A DNA stretch of 64,000 nucleotides from Lachnospira pectinoschiza (lineage in GTDB: Bacteria > Bacillota > Clostridia > Lachnospirales > Lachnospiraceae): the NCBI RefSeq assembly GCF_900103815.1, contig NZ_FNHZ01000001.1:248001-312000 (forward strand). Direction: 5' to 3'. The position numbers and the translations under genes were made by a program. The notes beneath the pieces are model-generated. The model ran no database searches. It worked only from the letters and a program-made list of their open reading frames with translations, and was not told the DNA's origin. Shown here piece by piece: positions 49,536 to 58,988 of the stretch (position 1 is the first letter of the stretch; every line of letters begins with the position of its first letter).

Positions 49536-52500
49536 ATGGATTTCACACATTTACATGTTCATACTGAATATTCATTACTTGATGGCTCTTGTAAGATAAA
49601 AGAATTAGTGGCAAGAGCTAAGGAACTTGGAATGGACAGTTTAGCTATAACAGATCATGGCGTTATGTATGGCGTTATAGATTTTTATAAAGCTTGTAAG
49701 GAAGCTGACATTAAACCAGTACTTGGTTGCGAGGTTTATGTAGCACCGGGCTCAAGATTTGATAAGGGTCAGGGAACTAGCGAAGATAAGTACAATCACT
49801 TGGTTTTACTTGCAGAAACTAACGAAGGTTATAATAACCTTATGAAGATTGTTTCAAGAGGCTTCACAGAAGGTTTCTATTATAAGCCAAGAGTTGATAA
49901 GGAATTACTTAGACAATATAGCAAGGGAATTATTGCACTTTCTGCTTGTCTTGCAGGAGAGATTCCAAAGTATCTTAAAAGAGGAATGTATGATCAGGCT
50001 AAGGATGTTGCCCTAGAATATGAAGATATATTTGGCAAGGGAAACTTCTTTTTAGAGCTACAAGATCATGGAATAGCTGAGCAGCAGTTGGTTAATCCAC
50101 AGTTGCTTCGTATGTCTAAAGAGACAGGTATTGAGCTAGTTTGTACTAATGATACACACTATATTAAGGCAGAAGATGCCGAGGCTCATGACATTTTACT
50201 ATGTATTCAGACAGGTAAGAAGGTAGCTGATGAGGATAGAATGCGCTATGAAGGCGGTCAGTATTATTTAAAGACTAAGGAAGAGATGGCGGATTTATTC
50301 AAATATGCGCCTGAGGCCTTAACTAATACTCACAAGATTGCCATGCGTTGTAACGTAGATATTGAATTTGGCGTAACTAAGTTGCCACATTTTGACGTGC
50401 CAGAAGGTTATAGTTCCTGGACATACCTTAATTATCTTTGCTATTCAGGTTTAAAGAAGAGATATCCTGAACAGTGCAAGGATTTATCCGTGGAGGATTT
50501 CGTTAAAAAGGCAGAAGAGGAAGCGGTTGAGGATAGAAAGGACGTAGTGATTAAGGTGGCTGAGGATACGAATAACATTTTCCAAAGACTAGCTTATGAG
50601 CTTTCTGTCATCTACTCAATGGGTTATGTTGACTACTTCCTTATTGTTTGGGATTACATAAATTACGCTAAAACTCACAATATTCCGGTAGGCCCTGGTA
50701 GAGGTTCTGCCGCAGGTAGTATTGTTTCATATTGTATGGGAATCACAGATTTGGACCCAATTCACTATAGCCTTATCTTTGAACGTTTCCTAAACCCAGA
50801 GCGAGTTTCCATGCCCGATATAGACGTGGATTTTTGCTACGAGCATAGACAGGACGTTATTGATTATGTAGTTGAAAAGTACGGTAAAGACTGTGTTAGC
50901 CAGATTGTAACTTTCGGTACAATGGCTGCCCGTGCGGTTATTAAAGACGTTGGTCGTGTTATGGATTTGCCATATGCCATGGTGGACAATATTGCTAAGA
51001 TGGTGCCAAGAGAGATTGGTATCACAATCGATAAGGCCATTAAGGGTAACCCTGATTTAAGGCAAATGTATGAGACAGACGCAACGGTAAAAGAACTAAT
51101 CGACAAATCTAAGAAGTTAGAGGGCTTGCCTCGTCACGCTTCAATGCATGCTGCTGGTGTACTTATTAGTGGAAAGCCAGTTGAGGAGTACGTTCCGCTA
51201 TCAGTAGGTTCTGATGGAGCAGTGGTTGCCCAGTTTGTAATGACCACTCTTGAAGAGCTTGGACTTTTGAAAATGGACTTCTTAGGCCTTAGAACTTTAA
51301 CAGTAATTAAGGATGCGGCTGATTTAGTTAGAGAGAAGAATCCAGATTTTGATATAGATAAAATCGATTATAGCGACAAGGGTGTCTTTGAGGCCATTGG
51401 AACTGGAAAGTGCGACGGTATTTTCCAGCTTGAATCTGCAGGTATGAAGTCCTTCATGAAGGAATTAAAACCTCAGAATATTGAAGATTTAATTGCGGGA
51501 ATTTCCCTTTATAGACCAGGTCCTATGGACTTTATCCCTCAGTATATTGAGGGTAAGAATAATCCTGATAAGGTAGTCTATGACTGCCCTCAGCTAGAGG
51601 CTATCTTAAAGCCAACTTATGGTTGTATCGTTTATCAGGAACAGGTTATGCAAATTGTTCGAGACCTTGCAGGCTACTCTTGGGGCCGTTCAGATTTAGT
51701 ACGTCGTGCCATGTCTAAAAAGAAGGCCTACGTAATGGAGCAGGAGCGTAAGAACTTCATCTATGGTAACGAAGAAGAAGGGGTTAAGGGCTGTATTAAG
51801 AATGGAATTAGCGAAGAAGTTGCAGGAAAAATCTATGATGAAATGATTGATTTTGCTAAGTATGCCTTTAATAAGTCCCATGCTGCATGTTACGCAGTGG
51901 TTTCCTTCCAGACAGCTTACTTAAAGACTTACTATCCTGTTGAATTCATGGCTGCCCTAATGACATCAGTAATTGATAGAACTGATAAGGTTGCAGAGTA
52001 TATCTATGCTTCACGCCAGATGGGCATCGACATTTTAGCACCAAGTGTTAATAAGTCGGACATGGGCTTTAGCGTTGAAAATGGAGCAATTCGTTTCGGC
52101 CTTTCTGCTATTAAGAATCTTGGTCGCCCTACAATTATGGCGATTTTAAGAGATAGACAGGCATCAGGTGAATTTAAGAGCATGCAGGATTTCATTACAA
52201 GAATGTGTACAGATCTTAATAAGAGAGCTGTGGAAAATTTCATCAAGGCCGGAGCTTTTGATGAATTTTATGACAATAGAAATTCTATGTTAACAGTTTA
52301 TGATAAGATGCTTGATTCTGCTACAAAGCAAAGTAAGGACGCTATGTCAGGTCAGATGTCACTTTTTGATATGGTATCTGATGAAGATAAGACAGGTTAT
52401 GAGATTCCAATGCCTAAGGTGGCAGATTTTAATAAGGAGCTAGCTCTTGAGTTTGAAAAGGAGGTCCTTGGTGTATATGTTAGTGGACATCCTCTTGAAG

Positions 52501-53072
52501 AATACGAAGGAATGTGGAAAAAGCACATTTCTGCAAGAACTCTTGATTTCGAGATTGATGAGGAAAGCGGAGAAACAAAGGTTACTGATGGTACAAGACA
52601 GACTATTGGTGGCATGATTGTTAATAGAAATATCAAGACTACTAAGAATGGTCAGCTAATGGCCTTCCTTACAATTGAGGATTTAGTAGGAACAGTGGAA
52701 GTTGTAGTATTCCCAAGAGATTTTGCAAACAATAGAGCAGTTATTGAGAATTCAGACAAAGTCTTTATTACAGGTAAGGTTCAGGCAAATGTAGACGAGA
52801 ACGGAAAGCTTATTTGTGAAAAGGTAATTAGCTTTGATAGCGTACCAAGAAAGCTCTGGATTCGTTTTGCTGATCTTAATGAATACGAAGGAGTTAAAGA
52901 TGCTCTCGTTAATAAATTAAGAAATAAGCCTGGAAAAGATTCAGTAATTATCTACTGTAGCGAAGAAAAAAAGAAGCTGAGCCTAGACAATAACCTTAAA
53001 ATAGGCGTAGATTCTGAACTCATAAAAGACCTTAGAAAACAGTACGGACCTAAGAATGTTGAGACCACTTAA
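49536..53072 (+). CDS. dnaE: DNA polymerase III subunit alpha (DnaE type)
   Basis: The start at ATG 49536 gives MDFTHLHVHTEYSLLDGSCK, the standard beginning of DnaE; the frame extends upstream into a repeat without a start site. The 1178-residue polymerase has an N-terminal PHP domain (HLHVHTEYS, ITDHGVMYG, LEVVCTNDTHY-like segment) and a palm with the catalytic acids in PDIDVDFCYEHR near residue 430. Fingers, a helix-hairpin-helix region and a C-terminal OB-fold (TIGGMIVNRNIKTTKNGQLM, near 1025) follow. There is no separate exonuclease insertion, so it is DnaE and not PolC. Clostridia usually have both, with DnaE extending primers and PolC doing most synthesis. Confidence 0.96.
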   Translation: MDFTHLHVHTEYSLLDGSCKIKELVARAKELGMDSLAITDHGVMYGVIDFYKACKEADIKPVLGCEVYVAPGSRFDKGQGTSEDKYNHLVLLAETNEGYNNLMKIVSRGFTEGFYYKPRVDKELLRQYSKGIIALSACLAGEIPKYLKRGMYDQAKDVALEYEDIFGKGNFFLELQDHGIAEQQLVNPQLLRMSKETGIELVCTNDTHYIKAEDAEAHDILLCIQTGKKVADEDRMRYEGGQYYLKTKEEMADLFKYAPEALTNTHKIAMRCNVDIEFGVTKLPHFDVPEGYSSWTYLNYLCYSGLKKRYPEQCKDLSVEDFVKKAEEEAVEDRKDVVIKVAEDTNNIFQRLAYELSVIYSMGYVDYFLIVWDYINYAKTHNIPVGPGRGSAAGSIVSYCMGITDLDPIHYSLIFERFLNPERVSMPDIDVDFCYEHRQDVIDYVVEKYGKDCVSQIVTFGTMAARAVIKDVGRVMDLPYAMVDNIAKMVPREIGITIDKAIKGNPDLRQMYETDATVKELIDKSKKLEGLPRHASMHAAGVLISGKPVEEYVPLSVGSDGAVVAQFVMTTLEELGLLKMDFLGLRTLTVIKDAADLVREKNPDFDIDKIDYSDKGVFEAIGTGKCDGIFQLESAGMKSFMKELKPQNIEDLIAGISLYRPGPMDFIPQYIEGKNNPDKVVYDCPQLEAILKPTYGCIVYQEQVMQIVRDLAGYSWGRSDLVRRAMSKKKAYVMEQERKNFIYGNEEEGVKGCIKNGISEEVAGKIYDEMIDFAKYAFNKSHAACYAVVSFQTAYLKTYYPVEFMAALMTSVIDRTDKVAEYIYASRQMGIDILAPSVNKSDMGFSVENGAIRFGLSAIKNLGRPTIMAILRDRQASGEFKSMQDFITRMCTDLNKRAVENFIKAGAFDEFYDNRNSMLTVYDKMLDSATKQSKDAMSGQMSLFDMVSDEDKTGYEIPMPKVADFNKELALEFEKEVLGVYVSGHPLEEYEGMWKKHISARTLDFEIDEESGETKVTDGTRQTIGGMIVNRNIKTTKNGQLMAFLTIEDLVGTVEVVVFPRDFANNRAVIENSDKVFITGKVQANVDENGKLICEKVISFDSVPRKLWIRFADLNEYEGVKDALVNKLRNKPGKDSVIIYCSEEKKKLSLDNNLKIGVDSELIKDLRKQYGPKNVETT

Positions 53073-53268
53073 GATTATTAACTTTTGAGAAAAATGTATT
53101 AAAATATATACACAAATCTTTGTTAATGTGTTAACATATAAGGGTAATGGACGTGAAATGGTTAGATTTTGTTGATAACTAATAATTATAAAAATTAAAT
53201 TTTTATAGGGTGTAGCGTTAGTTATAAATAGAGATTGATATTTTTTTAACCATTGGAAAGGGTATTAT

Positions 53269-54243
53269 ATGGCAAAGGAAATTAAGACAATTGGTGTATT
53301 AACAAGTGGTGGCGATGCTCCAGGAATGAACGCTGCTATTAGAGCGGTTGTAAGAACTGCTATCAACAAGGGACTTAAGGTTAAGGGTATAGAAAAAGGC
53401 TATAATGGTCTTATTAATAATGAAATCGTAGATATGGATAAACACAGTGTTTCTGATATTATTCAGAAGGGTGGTACAATCCTCTACACAGCTAGATGTC
53501 TAGAATTCATGACAGAAGAAGGTGTTCAGAAGGCGGTTGAGAACTGTAGAAAGGCTGGCATTGATGGCATGGTTGTCATTGGTGGTGACGGTTCTTTTAG
53601 AGGTGCTCAAAAGCTTGCAGCACATGGAATTAACACAATCGGTGTTCCAGGTACAATCGATCTTGATATTGCATGTACAGAATATACAATTGGTTTCGAT
53701 ACAGCTGTTAACACAGCTATGGAAGCTATCGATAAGATTCGTGATACATCTACATCACATGAGCGTTGTTCTATTATCGAAGTTATGGGACGTAACGCAG
53801 GTTATATCGCACTTTGGTGTGGTATTGCTAACGGTGCTGAAGATATCTTACTTCCAGAAAGATATGACTGTGATGAGCAGGCTATTATTAACCACATCAT
53901 CGAAGGTCGTAAGAAGGGTAAGAAGCATCACTTAATTATTAATGCTGAAGGTATCGGTCATTCAACTGGTATGGCAAGAAGAATTGAAGCTGCAACAGGT
54001 ATTGAAACAAGAGCAACAATCCTTGGTTACATGCAGCGTGGTGGTTCTCCAACATGTAAGGATAGAATGTATGCTTCAATCATGGGTTCATATGCTGTTG
54101 ATCTTCTTAACGAAGGAAAGTCTAATAGATTAGTAGCTTATAAGAATGGTGCATTTATTGATTATGATATCGATGAAGCATTAGCTATGAAGAAGGACAT
54201 CAACGAATATGAATTTGATGTAAGTAACTTACTTTCAAGATAA
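53269..54243 (+). CDS. pfkA: ATP-dependent 6-phosphofructokinase
   Basis: PfkA phosphorylates fructose 6-phosphate in the committed step of glycolysis. The 324-residue length is that of the bacterial tetrameric enzyme. The ATP loop is TSGGDAPGMNAAIRAVVR (residues 12-29), and the GGDGS motif near 106 has the Gly associated with ATP rather than PPi use. The catalytic aspartate is in GTIDLDIACTEYTIGFDTA near 130, where Leu replaces the usual Asn of GTIDND. SHERCSIIEVMGRNAGY and the effector arginines in AIRAVVR are present, suggesting allosteric control. The 196-base gap upstream is AT-rich with a small TGTTAA/TTAACA palindrome. The terminator is at 54305. Confidence 0.96.
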   Translation: MAKEIKTIGVLTSGGDAPGMNAAIRAVVRTAINKGLKVKGIEKGYNGLINNEIVDMDKHSVSDIIQKGGTILYTARCLEFMTEEGVQKAVENCRKAGIDGMVVIGGDGSFRGAQKLAAHGINTIGVPGTIDLDIACTEYTIGFDTAVNTAMEAIDKIRDTSTSHERCSIIEVMGRNAGYIALWCGIANGAEDILLPERYDCDEQAIINHIIEGRKKGKKHHLIINAEGIGHSTGMARRIEAATGIETRATILGYMQRGGSPTCKDRMYASIMGSYAVDLLNEGKSNRLVAYKNGAFIDYDIDEALAMKKDINEYEFDVSNLLSR

Positions 54244-54304
54244 TTTTAGCTAATAAGAAAAACATATATAATATAGAAGAAACTCTATTAAGATGTTATA
54301 CTAG

Positions 54305-54333
54305 ACGGTGTCGCAATGCGGCACCGTTTTTTT
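54305..54333 (+). terminator. Terminator of pfkA
   Basis: ACGGTGTCGC (54305-54314) pairs with GCGGCACCGT (54318-54327), including one GU pair, followed by six T residues. Confidence 0.9.
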
Positions 54334-54402
54334 AAACGCAGTAAAATTTTTCGTATAATTTGCCCCAATTAGGCACAAAAAAGTGGCAAAAAAACTGCGT
54401 TT
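54334..54402. repeat. Degenerate member F of the cloverleaf family
   Basis: AAACGCAGT (54334-54342) and ACTGCGTTT (54394-54402) repeat the closing strands of copies A and B with a matched change at the ends (G-C to A-T). The interior is AT-rich and keeps only a weak GCC/GGC stem. It sits directly after the pfkA terminator. Confidence 0.4.
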
Positions 54403-54436
54403 TGCGTAAGAAGTATTAAAAAAATAGGAGGTTCCT

Positions 54437-55252
54437 ATGATTACAAGTACAAGTAATAATCAAGTTAAGCATATTATCAATTTAAATAAGAAGGCAAAGG
54501 AGAGAAAATCCTCTAAAGAATTTGTTGTAGAAGGAATTCGAATGGTGAAAGAGGCTCCAAAGGAAAGAATAGTAAAAGTATATGTCTCAGAGAACTATTA
54601 TAAGGATAATGAAAAGTTAATTTTAGATTTAATAAACGAAGATAAACTAGAAATCGTAGATAATACCGTATTTTGCAAGATGTCAGACACTCAGACACCT
54701 CAGGGCATAATGGCAGTAGTAGCTATGGAAAATAAGAGCTTGGAAGATATAGTATCAGTAAAGAATACTAATAAAGATTTAAGTGATGATAAAATTAAAG
54801 CACCTCTTCTTATTTGTCTTGAAAATTTACAGGACCCAGGAAATCTTGGAACCATAATTAGAATGGCAGAAGGAGCAGGTGCAACCGGTGTAATAATGAG
54901 CTCTAACACAGTGGATGTCTACAATCCAAAGACTATTAGATCCACAATGGGCTCCCTTTATCGTGTGCCTTTCGTTTATGTGGAAGATTTTTACGAAACA
55001 ATTTCAAAGCTAAAGGATTTAGGTATCAATACCTATGCGGCTCATCTTAAGGGGGAAAATGTTTACACAGGCCCAGATTTTACAAAGCCTACAGCCTTTT
55101 TAATTGGCAATGAAGGTAATGGACTTACAGATAAGGCTAGTGCCTTAGCAAGCTCCCTTATAAAGATTCCAATGGAAGGTGAAGTTGAGTCATTAAATGC
55201 AGCGATTGCTACAACAATTCTTAGCTATGAAGCATTAAGACAAAGATTATAA
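54437..55252 (+). CDS. TrmH/SpoU-family RNA 2'-O-methyltransferase
   Basis: The 271-residue protein has an N-terminal RNA-binding substrate domain (residues 1-95, KEFVVEGIRMVKEA) and a C-terminal knotted SPOUT methyltransferase domain. The SPOUT motifs are NLQDPGNLGTIIRMAEGAGATG near residue 123 (motif 1 with Asn and Arg), LIGNEGNGL near 218 (motif 2) and IPMEGEVESLNAAIATTI near 242 (motif 3). Such enzymes methylate ribose 2'-OH in rRNA or tRNA using S-adenosylmethionine. The exact target cannot be assigned; the closest role would be 23S rRNA modification. AGGAGG precedes the start. Non-coding AT-rich DNA separates it from the next gene. Confidence 0.92.
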   Translation: MITSTSNNQVKHIINLNKKAKERKSSKEFVVEGIRMVKEAPKERIVKVYVSENYYKDNEKLILDLINEDKLEIVDNTVFCKMSDTQTPQGIMAVVAMENKSLEDIVSVKNTNKDLSDDKIKAPLLICLENLQDPGNLGTIIRMAEGAGATGVIMSSNTVDVYNPKTIRSTMGSLYRVPFVYVEDFYETISKLKDLGINTYAAHLKGENVYTGPDFTKPTAFLIGNEGNGLTDKASALASSLIKIPMEGEVESLNAAIATTILSYEALRQRL

Positions 55253-55373
55253 AATACCATGAAAAATAATTGGTTAAAAAATAAAATATTAACCAAAAGT
55301 ATAGCGGTTTTGTGACATTTTTTGGAAACCTTAAAAATTCCAATATGGCGCAAAGCCGCTTTTTTACTGAATT

Positions 55374-55443
55374 TGTAACATATTTGACAAAATAATGTAA
55401 TTTTGGTAACATATCCCGTAACAAAATGTAACAATTATGTAAC
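55374..55443 (+). promoter_or_regulatory. WalR-type box (55427-55443) and GTAAC-rich region upstream of the SleB-like gene
   Basis: TGTAAC-AATTA-TGTAAC at 55427-55443 is a perfect direct repeat matching TGTWAH-N5-TGTWAH. Further (T/G/C)GTAAC hexamers occur at 55374, 55405 and 55417, giving five in 70 bases. The full box is 43 bases before the start codon. WalKR-type systems are known to control cell-wall hydrolases. Confidence 0.55.
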
Positions 55444-55486
55444 ATTTTTGTTGAGGTGTAAAAAACACCGGAAAGGGAAATACTTT

Positions 55487-56500
55487 ATGAGACTTAGAAG
55501 TACCAAGGCTGCTTGTTACTTAGGCGCAGTAATGGTTGTTGCTTTAACACCGTTAGTACCTGTAATAGCAGACGCTGGAACTGCCTATGAACAAAAAAGT
55601 GCAATTACTGAAACCGTGGTTAAGACCGCATCATATTCAGCTAACACTAGCGAAGAAGTAGAAACTGGATATGAGACAGAGCAGAACTCTTTTTATAACA
55701 GAGCTCTTGCTATTACAAGTCCTTACTTAGATGTCTATAGTGAGGCCAATGCAGATTCAGACTTAGTCGGAAGATTATACGAGAACACTGCAGTTGATAC
55801 AGAAGAAGTATCAGATGGATGGACATTGATCTCATCTGGTAACGTAAAGGGTTATGTTCAGACCCAATATTTATTGTTCGGCGATGAGGCCGAAGCAATA
55901 GCATCGGAGCTTGATGAATCGCAGATTCTCACAGCTTACACAGTAGAAGAAGCTGAAGCTAAGGAAGCGCAGGAAGCAGCCGAGGCAGAGGCAGCAAGAA
56001 AGGCTGCAGAAGAGGCAGAAGCCGCAAAGAAAGCAGCAGAAGAGGCAGAGGCTGCAAGAAAAGCAGCAATTATAGCGAATACAATTGACGGAACTAGTTT
56101 TACTTATAACCCAACAATAACATTATCTGATGATGAAATTTGGATATTGGCATGTATAGTTGATTGGGAAGCAGGAACAGAAAGCTATGAAGGAAAGCTT
56201 GCAGTAGCTAACGTAGTTTTAAATAGACTTCGTTCAGGTTACTGGGGCAGCACAATTCAGAGTGTTGTTTATGCAAGATCACAATTTTCAGGAGTTTCTA
56301 CTGGATCAGGAAGTGCTTCAACAGCATTTTCAAACAGATTATCTACTGGACCTTATTATTCAGACTGTATGACAGCAGCATTAGCAGCTATCTCAGGAAC
56401 TAATAACATCGGTAGTTATACATCCTTTAGAACAGTATCTAGTGCGAACTTAAGTTCAATCTCGGATTATGTGATTATTGGAAATCACGTTTTTTACTAG
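55487..56500 (+). CDS. Secreted cell wall hydrolase: SH3 domain, Ala/Glu linker, SleB-type domain
   Basis: ATG 55487 is chosen because GAAAGGG precedes it and a signal peptide follows (MRLRSTKAACYLGAVMVVALTPLVPVIADA, residues 1-30 overall); the in-frame extension is AT-rich leader. The 337-residue protein continues with a bacterial SH3 domain (about residues 75-130, YSEANADSDLVGRLYENTAV). A charged helical linker made of AEEAEAARKA-type repeats (about 155-200) and a C-terminal Hydrolase_2/SleB-like domain follow (DDEIWILACIVDWEAGTESYEGKLAVANVVLNR, near 215). SleB and CwlJ relatives cleave peptidoglycan; the acidic residue in DWEAGTE fits the catalytic Glu. The host need not sporulate, since related proteins act in vegetative wall turnover. 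Confidence 0.9.
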   Translation: MRLRSTKAACYLGAVMVVALTPLVPVIADAGTAYEQKSAITETVVKTASYSANTSEEVETGYETEQNSFYNRALAITSPYLDVYSEANADSDLVGRLYENTAVDTEEVSDGWTLISSGNVKGYVQTQYLLFGDEAEAIASELDESQILTAYTVEEAEAKEAQEAAEAEAARKAAEEAEAAKKAAEEAEAARKAAIIANTIDGTSFTYNPTITLSDDEIWILACIVDWEAGTESYEGKLAVANVVLNRLRSGYWGSTIQSVVYARSQFSGVSTGSGSASTAFSNRLSTGPYYSDCMTAALAAISGTNNIGSYTSFRTVSSANLSSISDYVIIGNHVFY

Positions 56501-56510
56501 ATATAACATG

Positions 56511-56547
56511 GAGCTATGAAGACTAAGGTTTTCATAGCTCTTTTTTT
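56511..56547 (+). terminator. Terminator of the SleB-like gene
   Basis: GAGCTATGAA (56511-56520) pairs with TTCATAGCTC (56531-56540), followed by seven T residues. Confidence 0.93.
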
Positions 56548-56574
56548 GCATAAATTTATGAATTGGGTTATAAT
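56546..56574 (+). promoter_or_regulatory. Promoter of argF
   Basis: TTGCAT (56546-56551) and TATAAT (56569-56574) are 17 bases apart. The -35 overlaps the end of the preceding terminator T-tract. Confidence 0.65.
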
Positions 56575-56654
56575 TGTGTAATCTTTATAGGTGTGATTGG
56601 ATTTGCCTTTAAAGACAAGTAGTAGTAAGTGTAAATTTGATGGAGGATTGGTTT

Positions 56655-57653
56655 ATGAATTTAAAAGGACGCGATTTTTTAACCCTCAAGGATTTTAGTG
56701 CGGAGGAGATTTTATATTTAATAGATCTTGCAGCAAAGCTTAAGGACATGAAGAAGAAGGGCATTGTTGACCAGCCACTTCTTGGTAAGAATGTTGCATT
56801 GATTTTTGAGAAGACTAGTACTAGAACTCGCTGCTCGTTTGAAGTAGCTGCCCACGATTTAGGGATGGGAACAACTTACCTTGATCCAACAGGCTCTCAG
56901 ATTGGTAAGAAAGAAAGTATTGCAGATACAGCAAGAGTGCTTTCATCCATGTATGAAGGTATCGAATATAGAGGTTACGGTCAGGAGATAGTTGAGGCTT
57001 TAGCTGAATTTTCTGACGTGCCAGTTTGGAATGGTTTAACAAACGAATATCATCCAACACAGATGCTAGCTGATATGTTAACAGTTAAGGAGCAGCTTGG
57101 AAGATTAAAGGGTGTTAAATTTGTTTATATGGGTGATGCTCGTTACAATATGGGCAATTCCCTTATGATAGTTTGTGCAAAGCTTGGACTTCACTACGTT
57201 GCTTGCACTAACAAGGACTATTTCCCTAATGCCGAGCTTGTGGCACAGTGCGAAGCTTGGGCTAAGGAAAGCGGCGGTTCTGTAACTCTTACAGAGTCAG
57301 TAGCTGAGGCAACAAAGGATGCTAACGTTCTCTACACTGATGTTTGGGTTTCAATGGGTGAGCCTGATGAAGTTTGGGAAGAGAGAATCAAGGCCTTAAA
57401 GCCATATCAGGTGAATAAGGAGGCCTTTGCAAATGCAGCATCTGACGCAATCTTTATGCATTGTCTTCCAGCCTTCCACGATCTTAAGACTAAGATTGGC
57501 AAGGAAATCCATGATAAGTTCGGTCTTGATGAGATGGAAGTTACTGACGAAGTATTTGAGTCAGAAAAGTCAGTGGTATTTGCTGAAGCAGAGAATCGTA
57601 TGCACACAATCAAAGCTGTTATGGCAGCAACACTTGGTGCTTACGCAGATTAA
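56655..57653 (+). CDS. argF: Ornithine carbamoyltransferase
   Basis: The enzyme makes citrulline from ornithine and carbamoyl phosphate. I start at ATG 56655 ([14 protein letters not shown]) with GGAGG nine bases upstream, giving 332 residues. The carbamoyl-phosphate loop STRTR lies at residues 55-59, the HPTQ motif in [12 protein letters not shown] near 135, DVWVSMGE near 230 and the ornithine-site cysteine motif HCLPAF near 270. The sequence also fits ArcB of the arginine deiminase pathway. No arcA or arcC is nearby, so the biosynthetic name is used with moderate certainty. It has its own promoter. The next gene starts after about 65 bases. Confidence 0.93.
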   Translation: MNLKGRDFLTLKDFSAEEILYLIDLAAKLKDMKKKGIVDQPLLGKNVALIFEKTSTRTRCSFEVAAHDLGMGTTYLDPTGSQIGKKESIADTARVLSSMYEGIEYRGYGQEIVEALAEFSDVPVWNGLTNEYHPTQMLADMLTVKEQLGRLKGVKFVYMGDARYNMGNSLMIVCAKLGLHYVACTNKDYFPNAELVAQCEAWAKESGGSVTLTESVAEATKDANVLYTDVWVSMGEPDEVWEERIKALKPYQVNKEAFANAASDAIFMHCLPAFHDLKTKIGKEIHDKFGLDEMEVTDEVFESEKSVVFAEAENRMHTIKAVMAATLGAYAD

Positions 57654-57717
57654 TTGAGTTAGATACATTTTCAAAAATAAAAGAAAAAGACTAGTAACAA
57701 TAGCCTAAGGAGGAAAG

Positions 57718-58002
57718 ATGCAATTTACAACAACAGGTTCTTATGCAAGAACCAAGCAATTTATTGACTATCTAAATATTATTTTGACAGTAGCGGTATG
57801 TGTTATATTTATTGCCATTGTTTTTCTTAGAGGTAGAAGCGGGGTGCTTTTCCCAATTGAGTTTCTTCTAGGGGCTATTGTTAATGGCAGCAATGCAGTA
57901 AAGAAATACGTTACTTATGAACCAGTAAAAGGCGGCATACTTACAGGTGTGGCTGTGGTATTATTAATTCTTTGTATTTTGACATGGAGAGCAATAGCTT
58001 AA
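57718..58002 (+). CDS. Small membrane protein preceding birA
   Basis: This 94-residue protein has two clear membrane segments (about residues 19-40 and 72-92), with a third weakly hydrophobic stretch (LFPIEFLLGAIV) between. AAGGAGG lies just before ATG 57718. Its stop codon overlaps the birA start (TAATG), so birA translation is probably coupled to it. I do not recognise the family with certainty. Its regular place at the head of the birA-dusB group would be worth testing in relatives. Confidence 0.75.
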   Translation: MQFTTTGSYARTKQFIDYLNIILTVAVCVIFIAIVFLRGRSGVLFPIEFLLGAIVNGSNAVKKYVTYEPVKGGILTGVAVVLLILCILTWRAIA

Positions 58003-58988
58003 TGACTAAGAAGGATGTGCTAAGAGTTTTAAAGGCAGATGATTCATATGTTTCAGGACAGGCACTTTGTGAAAGCCTTGGGGTTTCTAGAACTGCAGTG
58101 TGGAAGCAGATGAATCAGCTAAAAACTGAAGGATATGATATTGAATCTGTAAGCAATAAGGGTTATCATATTAATTCAGCGCCGGATATTTTAACAGACT
58201 ATGAGATTGAAAGTGAGCCAATGTTTAAGGAGGGCTTTGTAGACGAAGTAGTTTTTTTTGATGAGATTGATTCTACTAACAACGAAGCCAAAAGACAAGG
58301 CGATACAATTAGGGATAAGGCTAAATTATTTATTTGCGAAAGTCAGACGGGAGGTCGTGGCAGACGAGGTAGAAACTGGGTTTCACCTAGTGGGTCTGGA
58401 ATTTGGATGTCGCTTTTATTCAAACCAGACATTACACCTGCAAGTGCTTCAATGCTTACAATCGTAACAGCTATGGCAGTTAAGGCAGCTATTACAGATG
58501 TCTTGCCAGAGTCGGATTGTATGATTAAATGGCCGAACGATATTGTTTTAAATGGCAAGAAGATTTGCGGTATTCTAACAGAGATGAGTGCTGAGTTAGA
58601 ATATATTCACTATGTGGTAATAGGTGTTGGACTTAATGTTAATACTCTTGATTTCCCAGAGGAGTTAAGCGATATAGCAAGTTCAATACTTAAAGAGACT
58701 GGCGTCAAGGTTAAGAGAAGTGAATTGGTCGTTGCATTTTCAAAAGAATTCAATTACTTCTACAAAAAGTTTATGAAAGAAAAGGACCTTTCATCTTTGG
58801 TGACTGAATATGACGCTATGTTAATAAACAAGGGAAGAGAAGTTGTGACATCTGGCGAGCTTGCTATTAGCGGCACTGCCGTTGGCATAAATTCAATGGG
58901 GGAATTAATAATAAAATTAAAGGACGGCGACCTTAAGGTTATTAGAGCCGGAGAGGTGTCGGTAAGAGGTTTATACGGTTATGTTTGA
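58002..58988 (+). CDS. birA: Bifunctional biotin-protein ligase / biotin operon repressor
   Basis: BirA attaches biotin to carboxylase carrier domains, and with its N-terminal HTH can repress biotin genes. The start at 58002 overlaps the previous stop by two bases (TAATG) and gives 328 residues. The winged HTH is at residues 1-62 (SGQALCESLGVSRTAVWKQMNQLK). The ligase core has DEIDSTNNEAKR near 88, the biotinyl-AMP loop GGRGRRGRNW near 116, KWPNDIVLNGKKICGIL near 178, and a C-terminal SH3-like cap. The HTH implies a regulatory role, but no biotin genes or BirA operator are visible here. It overlaps the following gene by eight bases. Confidence 0.95.
   Translation: MTKKDVLRVLKADDSYVSGQALCESLGVSRTAVWKQMNQLKTEGYDIESVSNKGYHINSAPDILTDYEIESEPMFKEGFVDEVVFFDEIDSTNNEAKRQGDTIRDKAKLFICESQTGGRGRRGRNWVSPSGSGIWMSLLFKPDITPASASMLTIVTAMAVKAAITDVLPESDCMIKWPNDIVLNGKKICGILTEMSAELEYIHYVVIGVGLNVNTLDFPEELSDIASSILKETGVKVKRSELVVAFSKEFNYFYKKFMKEKDLSSLVTEYDAMLINKGREVVTSGELAISGTAVGINSMGELIIKLKDGDLKVIRAGEVSVRGLYGYV

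Noticed and set aside
55253-55445. Overlapping minus-strand frames of about 70 codons between the RNA methyltransferase and wall hydrolase genes
   Set aside because: They are AT-rich frames rich in Phe, Leu and Ile across a promoter region, in two overlapping frames with no start site, so they do not look coding.
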